Assembly: GCA_009909085.1 (NCBI GenBank)
Contig: JAAANX010000187.1
Span: forward strand, 1 to 64,000
Direction of reading: 5' to 3'
Length of the DNA: 64,000 nucleotides
DNA from: Cyanobacteria bacterium GSL.Bin1
GTDB lineage: Bacteria > Cyanobacteriota > Cyanobacteriia > Cyanobacteriales > Rubidibacteraceae
Positions 1-9,354 of the stretch are shown here, piece after piece. Under the pieces are notes generated by a model. The model ran no database searches. It saw nothing but the letters and a program-made list of their open reading frames with translations, and was not told where the DNA came from. Made by a program: the position numbers and the translations under genes. Each line of letters opens with the position of its first letter. Position 1 is the stretch's first letter.

Positions 1-89
1 GTTTCTTGAAAGAGAGATTTTCGAGAGTCGGTTAATTCGATGGAGTCTGTGTTCATTAACCTTCCGTCGATACATGACTTCTCTTTCAT
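1..89 (-). CDS. possible 5' end of an unknown gene, cut by the window edge
   Basis: On the minus strand an ATG at 89 opens a frame that stays open to base 1 (about 29 residues). A second in-frame ATG lies at residue 12, preceded by GGAAGG, which could be the real start. The fragment is hydrophilic and matches no family I recognise. An open frame this short is weak evidence and it may be chance. Confidence 0.25.
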   Translation of the reverse strand, partial: MKEKSCIDGRLMNTDSIELTDSRKSLFQE

Positions 90-181
90 TGTAAAAGGAC
101 GATTTATTTATTGCAGCACTCTAAAGGGTAAGGCGTGTTGTCTCATTCTTGACTCGCTTTTTCCTACTCTGTCAACAGAAC

Positions 182-1384
182 CTAGGAAAATGACATAAAA
201 ATTTCTCGACTGGCTGGAAACAAAAAGAGATTGTAAAGGGCTTTTTCTCGTTCAGTGGGCGACTCTTCTCCCCATTTCCAGAGACTTTCATAGAAAAAGA
301 ACGACATTCCGGCAAAACCGCGATCGCGCACTTCTTTGACTTGCTGCTCAAGAATGGGCATCGGCATCGAACGATTTTTTAAGCCACTTAAAATGCCAAT
401 CGCAACTGGAATATGAGAGTTGGCTAGCTGCACTTCTGTGCGTTGTAATTCATCTACAAAACGCTCCATATCGGAGCGATAAACTTGTAAGACTAGTTCT
501 TCAATATAACCTTTTCGTTCCCAAGTTAACCAATCTTGCAAATGGGCCGGTAAAGCAAAATGAAGGGGGTTGGGAGAAACCGAAACCAAACAATCCGGAT
601 TGGCCGCTTTAATTGTATGAAAAACTTTCCCCATAAATTCATTGAGTTGATCCGCACGCCAACGCACCCAAAAGGTTTCTCGGGGTTCCTCAGGGGGAGT
701 CTCATTCACATCCCACTGGTAAAGCTGAGTCGTGTAGTCATCATAACCAAACGCAACCGGTAAACCAAAATGATCGTCAAATTGAATCCCATCCACATCG
801 TAATTGCTAACAATTTCTGTGATTAAATCCAAAATAAATTGTTGCACGTCGGGATGAAAGGGGTTTAACCAGACGACTTCATCTTCACCTTTGACCTCAA
901 CCGTACTGCCATCGCGGCGCTGGGTTAACCATTCGGGATGTTGTTTAGCCAAGGGCGAATCAACGGGTAGCATAAAACCAAACTCAAACCAAGGAATCAC
1001 GGTCATTCCTAATTGATGACCTTTGTCTAGCACTTCTTGCAACATATCTCGTCCTTGCAAGCGTGAGTCAGGATAAATGCTTTCGCCAAAGCGATTGGTG
1101 GTGACCTGACTGGGATAGAGAGAATAGCCTCCTTGCCAAACGGTCGGATAAATCGTGTTCAGGTGAATATTATCTAAACGCTTTAAAGCCGACTCAACGC
1201 CCCGGGCTGAAAATAAAATTTCGCTATCTACATTCGTCAGCCAAGCCCCTCGAATTTCTCTTTGGCTTGGCAATCCATAACTTTTAACAACCGCTTGTAA
1301 ACCGACAATAACACTGACAAAAACGGCCAGAAAAATAATGAATTGATGTTTCCTTCTCAAGGATGGCTTCCCCCAAACAATCAT
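182..1384 (-). CDS. GHL10-type (DUF187) glycoside hydrolase-like protein, membrane-anchored or secreted
   Basis: A 400-residue protein of the glycosyl-hydrolase-like GHL10 family. An N-terminal hydrophobic stretch (about residues 14-33) after a basic start suggests a signal anchor, so the domain should face the periplasm. REIRGAWLTNVDSEILF begins the TIM-barrel, followed by NTIYPTVWQGGYSLYPS, GMTVIPWFEFG and VDGIQFDDHFGLP, the last with the acidic pair typical of the active site. Substrate is unknown; family members are thought to act on polysaccharide or cell-wall glycans. It lies 76 bp downstream of cbiM on the same strand but looks functionally unrelated. The family call is firm, the substrate is not. 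Confidence 0.85.
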   Translation of the reverse strand: MIVWGKPSLRRKHQFIIFLAVFVSVIVGLQAVVKSYGLPSQREIRGAWLTNVDSEILFSARGVESALKRLDNIHLNTIYPTVWQGGYSLYPSQVTTNRFGESIYPDSRLQGRDMLQEVLDKGHQLGMTVIPWFEFGFMLPVDSPLAKQHPEWLTQRRDGSTVEVKGEDEVVWLNPFHPDVQQFILDLITEIVSNYDVDGIQFDDHFGLPVAFGYDDYTTQLYQWDVNETPPEEPRETFWVRWRADQLNEFMGKVFHTIKAANPDCLVSVSPNPLHFALPAHLQDWLTWERKGYIEELVLQVYRSDMERFVDELQRTEVQLANSHIPVAIGILSGLKNRSMPMPILEQQVKEVRDRGFAGMSFFFYESLWKWGEESPTEREKALYNLFLFPASREIFMSFS

Positions 1385-1460
1385 GGATCTGTAATTGTGC
1401 GATTAGTTACAGTTAACCAGCAACTTCATTCCTAATCCCTCTATTTTTCAGGGGAATTGA

Positions 1461-2108
1461 TCAATTGTCAATTGCATCGGAAAGGAGTTCCGGTTTAACC
1501 CGTCGGAAAAAGGAAACGAGCAGCATGGTAAAAGTTCCCTCAATTACGGCTTGCACACTGTAACCGGCTAAACCAATATAGATCGCTCGCCGTTCTAATT
1601 CTGCATTAACTTCTGCCGGAATGGTTGTCACTACTAAAACCGTAAAAATCAGTGCGGCTAGCCCTAAGGCACCGCCACCGGCGAGGAAAGCAAAGGCATT
1701 TGCCCACCGTTCTCCTTGGGGGAAAGAATGATGGAGTTGAAAAAGATGATAAGCGAGTATGGCAGGAATCCCCATCATCGCTGCATTCACTCCCAGAGAA
1801 GAAAGTCCGCCATGTTGGAACATAACCGCTTGAAAAAATAAACCAATCAAAATGGCAGGAAAGGCAAAGTATCCTAAGACGACGCCGACTAACCCATTCA
1901 ATACTAAATGAATACTCGAAGGGGGAATGGGAATATGAATTAAGGAAGCGACAAAAAAGCCAGCTGTCAGTAAAGACGCTTTCGGAATTTGCTCACTGGG
2001 GTTATGAGAACGACTAATTTTCCGTAGAGAGTACCAAGTCATCCCCCCGGTGATCGCATAACCGCCGATGGCAACTGTAGGTGGTAAAATTCCGTCTGGA
2101 ATGTGCAT
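1461..2108 (-). CDS. cbiM: CbiM/NikM-type substrate-capture component of a Co2+/Ni2+ ECF transporter
   Basis: A 215-residue polytopic protein starting MHIPDGILPP, the diagnostic CbiM/NikM N-terminus whose amino end and His2 coordinate the metal. About six or seven hydrophobic segments follow. The start codon shares one base with the stop of the upstream NikL-like gene (TAATG), so the two should be translationally coupled. CbiM normally works with a CbiQ/NikQ permease and a CbiO/NikO ATPase; neither is in this operon, though an unattached CbiO-like ATPase lies at 12065-12718. Nickel or cobalt cannot be decided from the protein, but the CsoR/InrS-like palindrome upstream (3512-3530) favours nickel. 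Confidence 0.9.
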   Translation of the reverse strand: MHIPDGILPPTVAIGGYAITGGMTWYSLRKISRSHNPSEQIPKASLLTAGFFVASLIHIPIPPSSIHLVLNGLVGVVLGYFAFPAILIGLFFQAVMFQHGGLSSLGVNAAMMGIPAILAYHLFQLHHSFPQGERWANAFAFLAGGGALGLAALIFTVLVVTTIPAEVNAELERRAIYIGLAGYSVQAVIEGTFTMLLVSFFRRVKPELLSDAIDN

Positions 2109-2581
2109 TATTTTTTCTCGGATTGATTACGGGCAAAGAAAAGGGCAGTACCAATAAATCCCCAAATCCCCAAAGCAGCCATCATTGCTTTTTGTAGTGG
2201 GGTGTAATTTCCCCCTCGCCAACTATCACTCGCTTGGGCTTGATTAGCAGCGGTAGTTGCTTCCGTATTCTCTACCGGAATACTCACCAAGTCGCCATGT
2301 CCGGACTGACGGACTTTCACATCCCAATCACCGCTGATATCGGGATCCGGAACAAAGACAAATGTCCCCTCTTCTGTCGTCGTTCCCTTTAACCAAGGCT
2401 TGGTGGGATCACTGGGGGCATAAACGGTAACTTGCGCGTTTGCCATCGGTTCCCCACTGTCGTAAGTGGCACGAATTTCGATCGCGCTGGTTCTCCGATG
2501 TTCAATCGCCGCCCCATGAGCGAATACGGGGGCAGCACTGAAGAAAGAAAGGGTTAAATAGAGAAAAAATTGCCAACGCAT
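2108..2581 (-). CDS. NikL/NikK-like periplasmic protein with C-terminal membrane anchor
   Basis: 157 residues: a signal peptide (about 1-21, ending VFAHG), a carboxypeptidase-regulatory-like beta-sandwich (about 30-105), a low-complexity linker and one C-terminal transmembrane helix (about 131-150) followed by a basic tail. This layout matches the accessory NikL/NikK proteins found beside CbiM/NikM in nickel ECF systems. The mature N-terminus would start near HGAAIEHRR, which is histidine-rich and could touch metal. It directly precedes cbiM with overlapping stop/start codons. The name is inferred from architecture and context. Confidence 0.7.
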   Translation of the reverse strand: MRWQFFLYLTLSFFSAAPVFAHGAAIEHRRTSAIEIRATYDSGEPMANAQVTVYAPSDPTKPWLKGTTTEEGTFVFVPDPDISGDWDVKVRQSGHGDLVSIPVENTEATTAANQAQASDSWRGGNYTPLQKAMMAALGIWGFIGTALFFARNQSEKK

Positions 2582-2599
2582 ATCAAAATTGAGTGGAGT

Positions 2600-3442
2600 T
2601 TAAGCTTCTGTTTCTTTACAATGTCCTTCGCCCACATGACCTAACCCTTGAATCGCTTTCTCTAGAGTTTGATAGTTTTCTGGGGAAAGTTCTTGCTCTA
2701 AGGTTGCCAGATCGACATTCAGGCTACCATTATCGGCTAGTTCTGCCATGGGATCAAAGCCCACGGCACCGGTATTAATCGCATCATCAGCCGGTGCTTC
2801 GGCATCCCCAAAAATATGATCAAAGTGGAAGGTGGTTTCTAATTCCGTTTGCGTGTCGGCTTCTAAGAAACCTTTGCGGGCATCGCCCACATATTCCCCA
2901 CATTGATAGGCCAGGGGTTTGTCTAGATTTAAGACAAAATCAATGGTGCGGTCCTCTTTTTGTGCCGTTCCTTCTAGAACCATCGCACTATTCACGTCTC
3001 CCGCTTCTGGCGTGACAAGTTGCCAGGCCAGGGCATTGTACATACCGGGGCTGGCTTTTTCTTCCGTCACCTGAATTGGAGCGGCTTCTGCGCCTCCAGC
3101 GGCTAAATCAACTGTTGTCGGTTCACTGACTAAGGTCACTTCGTTTTTTGCCTGAATGTCTTGATCTTGATCAGGGTCAAACGCTGGCTCACTTTGATAG
3201 GCGGTCACATCATTAAGGGTGACGTAAACATGATCAAAGTCAACTTGCCAACCATCTTTAGTAACAAATCCTTGACGCACAAAATCTTCACCATTGGCAA
3301 CGAGTGTAATTGTTCCGGAACCGCTTGTTGATGGCGATTCGCTGGTTGTTGTTTCTTCATCGGAGGGGGTTGTTCCACCACAACCGAGTGTAAATAAGGG
3401 AAGTCCAATCGCGAAAGCGGTTAATAATACTTGTTGTTTCAC
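2600..3442 (-). CDS. periplasmic lipoprotein, first gene of the cbiM operon
   Basis: About 280 residues with a lipobox (LFTLGC) near residue 21, so probably a membrane-tethered lipoprotein. After a Ser/Thr/Glu-rich linker comes a beta-rich domain (GTITLVANGEDFVRQGF, WQVDFDHVYVTLNDV) and an acidic, His-containing tail (LGHVGEGHCKE) that could bind metal. GTG at 3442 is the likely start, with GGGG about 10 nt upstream; a TTG lies one codon earlier. It is 18 bp upstream of the NikL-like gene, so a role in metal capture is a reasonable inference. I do not recognise the family with certainty. Confidence 0.65.
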   Translation of the reverse strand: MKQQVLLTAFAIGLPLFTLGCGGTTPSDEETTTSESPSTSGSGTITLVANGEDFVRQGFVTKDGWQVDFDHVYVTLNDVTAYQSEPAFDPDQDQDIQAKNEVTLVSEPTTVDLAAGGAEAAPIQVTEEKASPGMYNALAWQLVTPEAGDVNSAMVLEGTAQKEDRTIDFVLNLDKPLAYQCGEYVGDARKGFLEADTQTELETTFHFDHIFGDAEAPADDAINTGAVGFDPMAELADNGSLNVDLATLEQELSPENYQTLEKAIQGLGHVGEGHCKETEA

Positions 3443-3445
3443 CAA

Positions 3446-3780
3446 ATTTTGCCCCTACAATCTTCTTACAATCTCTCTTGCTTAGCTTGCTAGTTTTTGC
3501 TTAGAATTTCAATACCCCCCTAGGGGATATCTCAAAATTGGATCAGAGTGACCATTATTTAAACATTAGGGAAATACTGTCTTGATGCAAGCGTTTTTTC
3601 ATCGTTGATAACCCCTAATTTTCCTAGCCGTTCATCATCCCCAATCCAAGCGAAAGCAATAACCAATGTTGACGATTGGGAACACAGATCAAAACAAGCG
3701 TTTGCGATATTGTTAATTTGTCCCTTGCACCATAAGATATCAATTGTTAAGTCTTGCTTTATTTAAAAGTGATTGAATGA
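3446..3780. other. 335-bp divergent intergenic region
   Basis: Lies between the minus-strand cbiM operon and the plus-strand TPR gene and must hold both promoters. Apart from the C/G-tract palindrome at 3512-3530 I see no gene, and I did not find a cobalamin riboswitch-like structure. The half nearest the TPR gene is AT-rich without a clear ribosome-binding site. Confidence 0.5.
3512..3530. promoter_or_regulatory. G/C-tract palindrome resembling a CsoR/RcnR/InrS operator
   Basis: The sequence ATACCCCCCTAGGGGATAT is an imperfect palindrome of C- and G-tracts flanked by ATA/TAT. Such G-tract dyads are the recognition style of the CsoR/RcnR family, including the cyanobacterial nickel sensor InrS. 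It lies about 70 bp upstream of the lipoprotein-NikL-CbiM operon. No candidate regulator gene is in the window, so the assignment is inference. Confidence 0.5.
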
Positions 3781-4902
3781 ATGATTGTGCATAAAATTAG
3801 CCGTCTGGGAAGTCTCGTCATTGCTGCTGCTGTTGCGCCAATTGTTTTCTTGCCCTCGATCTCGCTCAGTGAAAGGATAGAAGTGAACTTTCAGGAAAAT
3901 ACCCAGCTTGGCCAAGAAAATCGCCAAGATGAATTGCGTCAGTTATTGGAGCGCGGACGAAAATTGGCAGATGCGAAGGAATATGAAGCGGCAACGGCAG
4001 TGTATAAAAAAGCGGCTGGTCTCGGTGCGAATAATCCTAAGATTTTCTCAGGTATTGGCTATCTCGAAGCCCAACAGGGGAATTATGAGACGGCGGTTTG
4101 GGCGTATCGCCGAGCGGTAGAACTGGCGCCCGATAATGCTGAGTTCTATTATGCTTTGGGTCATACCCTAGCGAAAATTGAAAAGTATTCCGAAGCGTCC
4201 ACCGCTTTTTTCCGGGCAACCGAATTGGACGAGCAAAAGCTAGAAGCCTATTTAGGGTTAGGGGCAGTGCTCTTACGTCAAAATGATCGGGCAGGCGCTT
4301 CGGCAATCTACCAAAAACTTTTGACCATTCAACCTAATCACGTAGAAGCGAATGCAATTTTGGGGTCTTTACTCGTCCGACAAGGGAATTATCCCGCCGC
4401 GATCGCGCACTTAAAAAACGTTATTCAGATCGCTCCCCAGGAAAGTTCAGCCTGGTTTAATCTCAGCACAGCTTATCAGCAACAGGGCCAATTCTCTCAA
4501 GCTTTGGCAACCATTGAAACGTTCTTGCAACGCTACCCGAATCAGGGGATGGGCTACTATTACCAAGGAAAACTACTGGAACAAGGAGGTGACCGACAAG
4601 CGGCAATATCAGCTTATCAACAAGCGATCCGTCTCGATCCGCAACCGGTTACAGCCTTAGTTGCCTTAGGAGAAATCCAACTGAAGCAACAAGATTATTC
4701 ACAAGCGATCGTTACGTATCGTCGCCTCACCGAACTCGTTCCCGATAATCCCAGTATTTATTACAATCTAGGGCTCGCCCTCAAAGGACGCGAGCGACCC
4801 AGTGAAGCCAGACAAGCCTTTCAAACCGCTTATGAACTGTATCGGAAAGTGAAGCATCAAGATGGCAAAGATCGCTCCCAGATGCAACTACGAACCCTGT
4901 GA
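3781..4902 (+). CDS. secreted or periplasmic tetratricopeptide-repeat protein
   Basis: 373 residues: an N-terminal hydrophobic signal (about 10-30), then roughly eight or nine TPR units from about residue 50 to 350, with repeated A..Y..A......P.... signatures such as AVWAYRRAVELAPDNAEFYYALG and AISAYQQAIRLDPQP (spacing 34). TPR arrays bind proteins; no partner is indicated here. Its last 15 bp overlap the 3' end of the convergent GH57 gene. No obvious Shine-Dalgarno precedes the ATG. Confidence 0.8.
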   Translation: MIVHKISRLGSLVIAAAVAPIVFLPSISLSERIEVNFQENTQLGQENRQDELRQLLERGRKLADAKEYEAATAVYKKAAGLGANNPKIFSGIGYLEAQQGNYETAVWAYRRAVELAPDNAEFYYALGHTLAKIEKYSEASTAFFRATELDEQKLEAYLGLGAVLLRQNDRAGASAIYQKLLTIQPNHVEANAILGSLLVRQGNYPAAIAHLKNVIQIAPQESSAWFNLSTAYQQQGQFSQALATIETFLQRYPNQGMGYYYQGKLLEQGGDRQAAISAYQQAIRLDPQPVTALVALGEIQLKQQDYSQAIVTYRRLTELVPDNPSIYYNLGLALKGRERPSEARQAFQTAYELYRKVKHQDGKDRSQMQLRTL

Positions 4903-7437
4903 TTCCAATTTTTGTAGCCAAGGACGAACATCAACTGCTAAATCGAGTCCCAGTTGCAGCAAACTGCGTAGTTCTTGAGACAATCCTTGTTGGGAATGGT
5001 TTTGTAACCAGTTGTAGTAGAGTTCTTGGCAGCGATCGAGCATTAGTCCGACATCGAGTAAGTGTCCCAAATCAATCAGCCGTTTCGTATATTTGCCAGT
5101 TGTCGGATCTTGGGGACAGTTATGAAGTAAATGCCACAGCGATCGTAAAGTGAGCCGTTCTAAAATTTTTCTGCCCTCTGGAATCTCCAAGGTGAGTTCT
5201 AAACGATGGGCTTCATTGGTCGTCATTTCCAATTCCTGCAACAGCTCGTTGCGCGCGGCAATATCCTCTTCCACTTGTTCTAGCTGCTGTAAACTGTTTA
5301 AGCAGCGCTGAGAAAGCGTAATTTCGGCAGCCACCTGTAGCTCTCGGGGAACGGGTAAGCGATCTTGATGAAATGCCACTAAAATACTGTAATTATCGCG
5401 ATAGATCTGAGTGTAAAGTTCGTGCAAGCGGTTTTTAGTTTGTTGGGCGAGTTGCTGCATAATCTCCATCCGCTTCTCCACCAAGAGATTTTCTAAGCCC
5501 AATGACTGTTCTCCAAAGTGGGCTTTCATAGCTAGAATTGTCTTCCCTACGCTGCCGTGTTTAAAGGTGCCAAAGATTTGTTCGAGCTGCATAACATAAG
5601 TAGTTCGTCCCGGAAAGGGTTGCACGCAGCAATGAAAGTCCCATCCCCCTAGATGTAAGACAGCAAAAACGACATGGGCAATTTCTCCGGTGGTGCGGGA
5701 CTGCATTTTTAATTCCCCCATGGCTAAGGTGAGAGCGCCAATGGTTTGACGATGGTAGTCTTTTTGTGTCACATTATATGCGTAATGATAATCTTGCTTC
5801 GGTTGCGCTTGGAATAAAGAACTAAAGGCGTAGTGGGCAGCAATTTGTTCGAGGGTAATTTGAGCGGGCTTGACCAGATACTGATAAACCTCAGCACCAT
5901 TTTGGAAATTTTGGTTATTACTGGGGGCTTGGGCGAGTCGTCCTATAAACTCAGTTTCCAGGAATTGGCCGGAGACGGTTTCTGCTAATTCGATCGCGCG
6001 GCAGGCATACTGTAAAATTTGTACCCCTTCGGGACGAGAAATTTCCTCAAAGAACCAACCGCAACTGGTGTACATGAGCAGGGCATTGCGTTGCATTTCT
6101 AGCAAGCGTAAAGCGGTAACTTGTTCTTGGGGGCGGAGCGGGTGATTGCGATGATGCAGGAGAAACGACATGACCTGAGCGCGATCATGCAAGACTTGCA
6201 GATAGTCATTACGAGCTGCCCACGGATCAACAAACAGTTTGCTCCCTTCTGTCGTAAAAATTTCTGCCAGCTGATCTCGCAACCAATCTAAACTTGTTCG
6301 CAGCGGTTGGCGCCAATTTTGCTGTGAGTGAGCACTGCCCCCGCAACCGCAAGCACTGCGCCAGCGTTCTATCCCATGGGGACAACTCCAAGAACTGACG
6401 GGCTTAAGCATCACTTCCCAGGTTGGGAGATTTTGGCTAAGATAATGCCCATAGTTGGTCACTTGCCAATCTCGGGCAGGAAATTCACGAGTAAAGGCAT
6501 AAGCTAGGGATTTTTCGGTTCCGGGTTTATGGTGACCAAAGGTTTCGCCATCTGTCGCCACATTAATCAATTGTGAGGGCAGATGACCCCCTTGAATGGC
6601 TTGTCGGAGGCGTTCGGCAAAATATTGCGAGGTCTGTAAGACATCATGAAAGCCCATATCTGCCGAAATTGGACCATCGTAGAAAAAGATATCAATAAAT
6701 TGGTCAGAGTCAACAAAACAGCGATAGGGGCGGGAGGGATTAATTTGAGACCCGCCGACTTCGTGCCAGATCCGAGGGGTCGAATTGTCCTGACTCGGCA
6801 GAGGACGACAGCGCTGGGCTTGGGAAGGAGAGAGGATAATGAAACGAATCTTTTCTGCAATCAGGGCTTCTAAGGTGGGATAGTCCACAGCGGTTTCCGG
6901 TAGCCACATGCCTTCCGGTTTCCGTCCAAACCGCCGTTGAAAATCTGCTTTTCCCCAGCGAATTTGCGTAATTTTATCTTCCCAGTTAGCCAGGGGAAGA
7001 ATGAGATGATTATAGGGTTGCGCGATCGCGTTGCCATGTCCATTGAGGCGTTCACAACTGGCGCGATCGGCTTCAATTATCTTTTGATAAACCTCTAAAT
7101 CGTATCGTTCTAGCCAGGACATCAAAGTCGGACCAACATTAAAACTGAGGTACTCAAAATTATTAACAATATCAATCACTTCTCCTCGTTCATTCAAGAC
7201 TCTCGCAAAGACATTCGGGCGATAACATTGATGATGAATCCGTTCATTCCAATCATGGAAGGGTTCTGCCGTTGGTTGCCGTTCAATGGCTTCTAAAAAA
7301 GGATTTTCTCGTGGCGGCTGATAAAAATGCCCGTGAACCGTCACATATACCCCCGTCTTGGTTTCTGATTCTCTTGCTGGATGAAGGGGTTTTAATAATT
7401 CTTTCATCACAGTAGCCCGACTGTCTTGACGATCCAT
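4888..7437 (-). CDS. glycoside hydrolase family 57 protein with DUF3536
   Basis: An 849-residue protein. The N-terminal GH57 part has VHGHFYQPPRENPFL, a long NERIHHQCYRPN region and GMWLPETAVD, where the Glu of the MWLPE motif is the expected nucleophile. The rest (about 300-850) is the helical DUF3536 region typical of cyanobacterial members. GH57 enzymes act on alpha-glucans, so glycogen metabolism is likely, but the specific reaction is unknown. ATG at 7437 is preferred: AAGGAGG at 7447-7453 is nine bases upstream, whereas the in-frame GTG at 7446 abuts it. It ends inside the 3' end of the convergent TPR gene. Confidence 0.85.
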   Translation of the reverse strand: MDRQDSRATVMKELLKPLHPARESETKTGVYVTVHGHFYQPPRENPFLEAIERQPTAEPFHDWNERIHHQCYRPNVFARVLNERGEVIDIVNNFEYLSFNVGPTLMSWLERYDLEVYQKIIEADRASCERLNGHGNAIAQPYNHLILPLANWEDKITQIRWGKADFQRRFGRKPEGMWLPETAVDYPTLEALIAEKIRFIILSPSQAQRCRPLPSQDNSTPRIWHEVGGSQINPSRPYRCFVDSDQFIDIFFYDGPISADMGFHDVLQTSQYFAERLRQAIQGGHLPSQLINVATDGETFGHHKPGTEKSLAYAFTREFPARDWQVTNYGHYLSQNLPTWEVMLKPVSSWSCPHGIERWRSACGCGGSAHSQQNWRQPLRTSLDWLRDQLAEIFTTEGSKLFVDPWAARNDYLQVLHDRAQVMSFLLHHRNHPLRPQEQVTALRLLEMQRNALLMYTSCGWFFEEISRPEGVQILQYACRAIELAETVSGQFLETEFIGRLAQAPSNNQNFQNGAEVYQYLVKPAQITLEQIAAHYAFSSLFQAQPKQDYHYAYNVTQKDYHRQTIGALTLAMGELKMQSRTTGEIAHVVFAVLHLGGWDFHCCVQPFPGRTTYVMQLEQIFGTFKHGSVGKTILAMKAHFGEQSLGLENLLVEKRMEIMQQLAQQTKNRLHELYTQIYRDNYSILVAFHQDRLPVPRELQVAAEITLSQRCLNSLQQLEQVEEDIAARNELLQELEMTTNEAHRLELTLEIPEGRKILERLTLRSLWHLLHNCPQDPTTGKYTKRLIDLGHLLDVGLMLDRCQELYYNWLQNHSQQGLSQELRSLLQLGLDLAVDVRPWLQKLESQGS

Positions 7438-7625
7438 ATTGCACACCCTCCTTCTTAACTGACTTTAACTCTGACAATGATTATTTTTCTAAAAGTAATT
7501 TTGTTCAGGGAATTGTGCTTAATCTTACTTTTATATAAAGACTTTCAAAAAGTATCCCTGTATTCTATGATCAATGTTCAAATTAGGGTATTATCTATCA
7601 TTAATTGTTAACTCTCCAGCTTAAA

Positions 7626-8750
7626 ATGATGTTCAATCGCAATACCTTATGGTTTATTCTATTACTATTTGTTCCCATTTCAATCATTGGTCATTGGTTA
7701 CATTGGGATGAAGTAACGATCTTTATCATGGCGAGTTTAGGGATTATTCCTCTCGCCGCTTTTATGGGTGAAGCAACAGAAGAAATTGCGGTTGTTGTGG
7801 GACCAACATTAGGGGGGCTCCTCAATGCAACTTTCGGTAATGCTACTGAATTAATCTTAGCTTTTATTGCTCTAAAAAGTGGTCTAATTAATGTCGTTAA
7901 AGCAACAATTACTGGATCAATTATCAGTAATTTATTATTGGTCATGGGCTTTGCCATGCTTTTAGGGGGATTGCGTTATAAAGAACAAATTTTTCAGTCG
8001 GAAGTGGCGCGGGTCAATGCGTCTTCTATGAATTTAGCGGTGATTGCCATTTTACTGCCAACGGCAGTTGAACATACCTCAAATGGAATTGGCGAAGCCA
8101 CGTTACAAAAATTATCGGTTGCCGTTGCCATTGTGTTAATTATTGTCTACGGATTAACGCTTTTATTTTCAATGAAAACCCATGCCTATCTTTGCGAAGT
8201 CGGAGCAGTGGATCAACAGTCACAATTATCAGTTGAGTCCACTCCAACAGAAGCAGAAAAAAAGCCAGAAGATGTGAATCTTTGGTTCTGGGTTGGAATT
8301 TTATTTGTTGTTACAATTACAGTCGCGATCGAGTCAGAATTATTGGTGAGTTCGTTAGAAGCAGCCACAGAAAGTTTAGGGATTACTGCTTTATTTACAG
8401 GGGTCATTCTGCTTCCTGTCATTGGCAATGCAGCAGAACACTTTACAGCGGTCACGGTTGCCATGAAAAATAAAATGGATTTGTCTTTATCAGTTGCTGT
8501 TGGTTCAACGCTCCAAATTGCCCTATTTGTTGCCCCTGTCTTAGTAATTACAGGTTGGATAATTGGTCAACCCATGGATTTAGACTTTAATCCCTTTGAG
8601 TTAGTCGCAGTGGCCGTTTCAGTTTTAATTGCCAACTCTATTAGTTCCGATGGCAAATCCAATTGGTTAGAAGGAAGTTTACTCTTAGCAACGTATATTG
8701 TGATTGGGTTGGCGTTTTTCTTTCATCCGGTTGTCCCCGGAATTGGTTAA
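7626..8750 (+). CDS. cax: Ca2+/H+ antiporter of the CaCA (CAX) family
   Basis: About 374 residues with ten or eleven predicted membrane segments in two homologous halves. Each half has the CAX alpha-repeat: GGLLNATFGNATELILA in the first and LPVIGNAAEHFTAVTVA in the second, carrying the Gly-Asn-Ala-(Thr/Ala)-Glu residues that bind cation. A short acidic, Lys-rich loop (about residues 200-220) separates the halves. ATG at 7626 (or 7629) is a better start than the TTG at 7605. It likely exports Ca2+ across the plasma membrane. It is isolated between divergent and convergent neighbours. Confidence 0.92.
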   Translation: MMFNRNTLWFILLLFVPISIIGHWLHWDEVTIFIMASLGIIPLAAFMGEATEEIAVVVGPTLGGLLNATFGNATELILAFIALKSGLINVVKATITGSIISNLLLVMGFAMLLGGLRYKEQIFQSEVARVNASSMNLAVIAILLPTAVEHTSNGIGEATLQKLSVAVAIVLIIVYGLTLLFSMKTHAYLCEVGAVDQQSQLSVESTPTEAEKKPEDVNLWFWVGILFVVTITVAIESELLVSSLEAATESLGITALFTGVILLPVIGNAAEHFTAVTVAMKNKMDLSLSVAVGSTLQIALFVAPVLVITGWIIGQPMDLDFNPFELVAVAVSVLIANSISSDGKSNWLEGSLLLATYIVIGLAFFFHPVVPGIG

Positions 8751-8778
8751 CGTTTAATCACGATTCGTCATAGCCAGA

Positions 8779-9354
8779 CTATCCTGTGACAAAAGGAAGA
8801 CTCAATCTGTCATCTTGATAGAAACGATACAGTAATTCCTCGTCTTTAAACTCATGTTTATCCCAAGTGTGGTGTAGCCAACCTTGATCAATCAGTGACT
8901 GTCCCACTTTAACGGCATCCTTGCGGGAACAGTTGAGATAATCACATAACCAATCGACTAGTTCGGTTCCAATAATGGATTTTGGATAGACTCTCAGCTT
9001 CTGGCGATTGTTCTTGATTAAGCCGGAAGTTTCACGTATGGCTTCCACAAGTGCTGCTAAATCTTCCTTGGTTTCTGTCGTGGGCACGTTTTCGTCTAAG
9101 GGTTCCAGTTCCGAATCTTGATAGCACAGTACATATTTTTGATTCCGCTCATCCATTACTAAAATACACAGTTTGCCGGCATCCAGTTTTTCTCGGGCTT
9201 GTTGAATTGCAATCTCCCGTTCTGCTGCTAAATAAGATTCTCCTTTGGTAAATAACCATTGCCGATAAGCAATTGCAACCAGTTTTTCGACTTGTGAGTT
9301 ATGACGTCGAATGGCTCGCTGAGGGCTAACTTGGTCAGCAGTAAGAATAAACAT
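8779..9354 (-). CDS. DEP-domain protein
   Basis: 191 residues. The C-terminal half (about 108-185) is a DEP domain: YPKSIIGTELVDWLCDYL, then KDAVKVGQSLIDQGWLHH and the final YRFYQDD strand. The N-terminal half is charged and predicted helical (residues 20-60) with no family I recognise. Some cyanobacterial proteins pair DEP with a short N-terminal module; no catalytic motif is visible. DEP domains act in membrane or phospholipid docking and signalling, so a regulatory role is likely but unproven. It converges on the cax gene, leaving only 28 bp between them. Confidence 0.75.
   Translation of the reverse strand: MFILTADQVSPQRAIRRHNSQVEKLVAIAYRQWLFTKGESYLAAEREIAIQQAREKLDAGKLCILVMDERNQKYVLCYQDSELEPLDENVPTTETKEDLAALVEAIRETSGLIKNNRQKLRVYPKSIIGTELVDWLCDYLNCSRKDAVKVGQSLIDQGWLHHTWDKHEFKDEELLYRFYQDDRLSLPFVTG

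Noticed and set aside
4888-4902. 15-bp tail-to-tail overlap of the TPR and GH57 genes
   Set aside because: Real, but convergent overlaps of this size are common and carry no special implication.
7605-7625. TTG start for the Ca2+/H+ antiporter
   Set aside because: ATG codons at 7626/7629 begin just before the conserved hydrophobic start; the TTG adds only seven residues.
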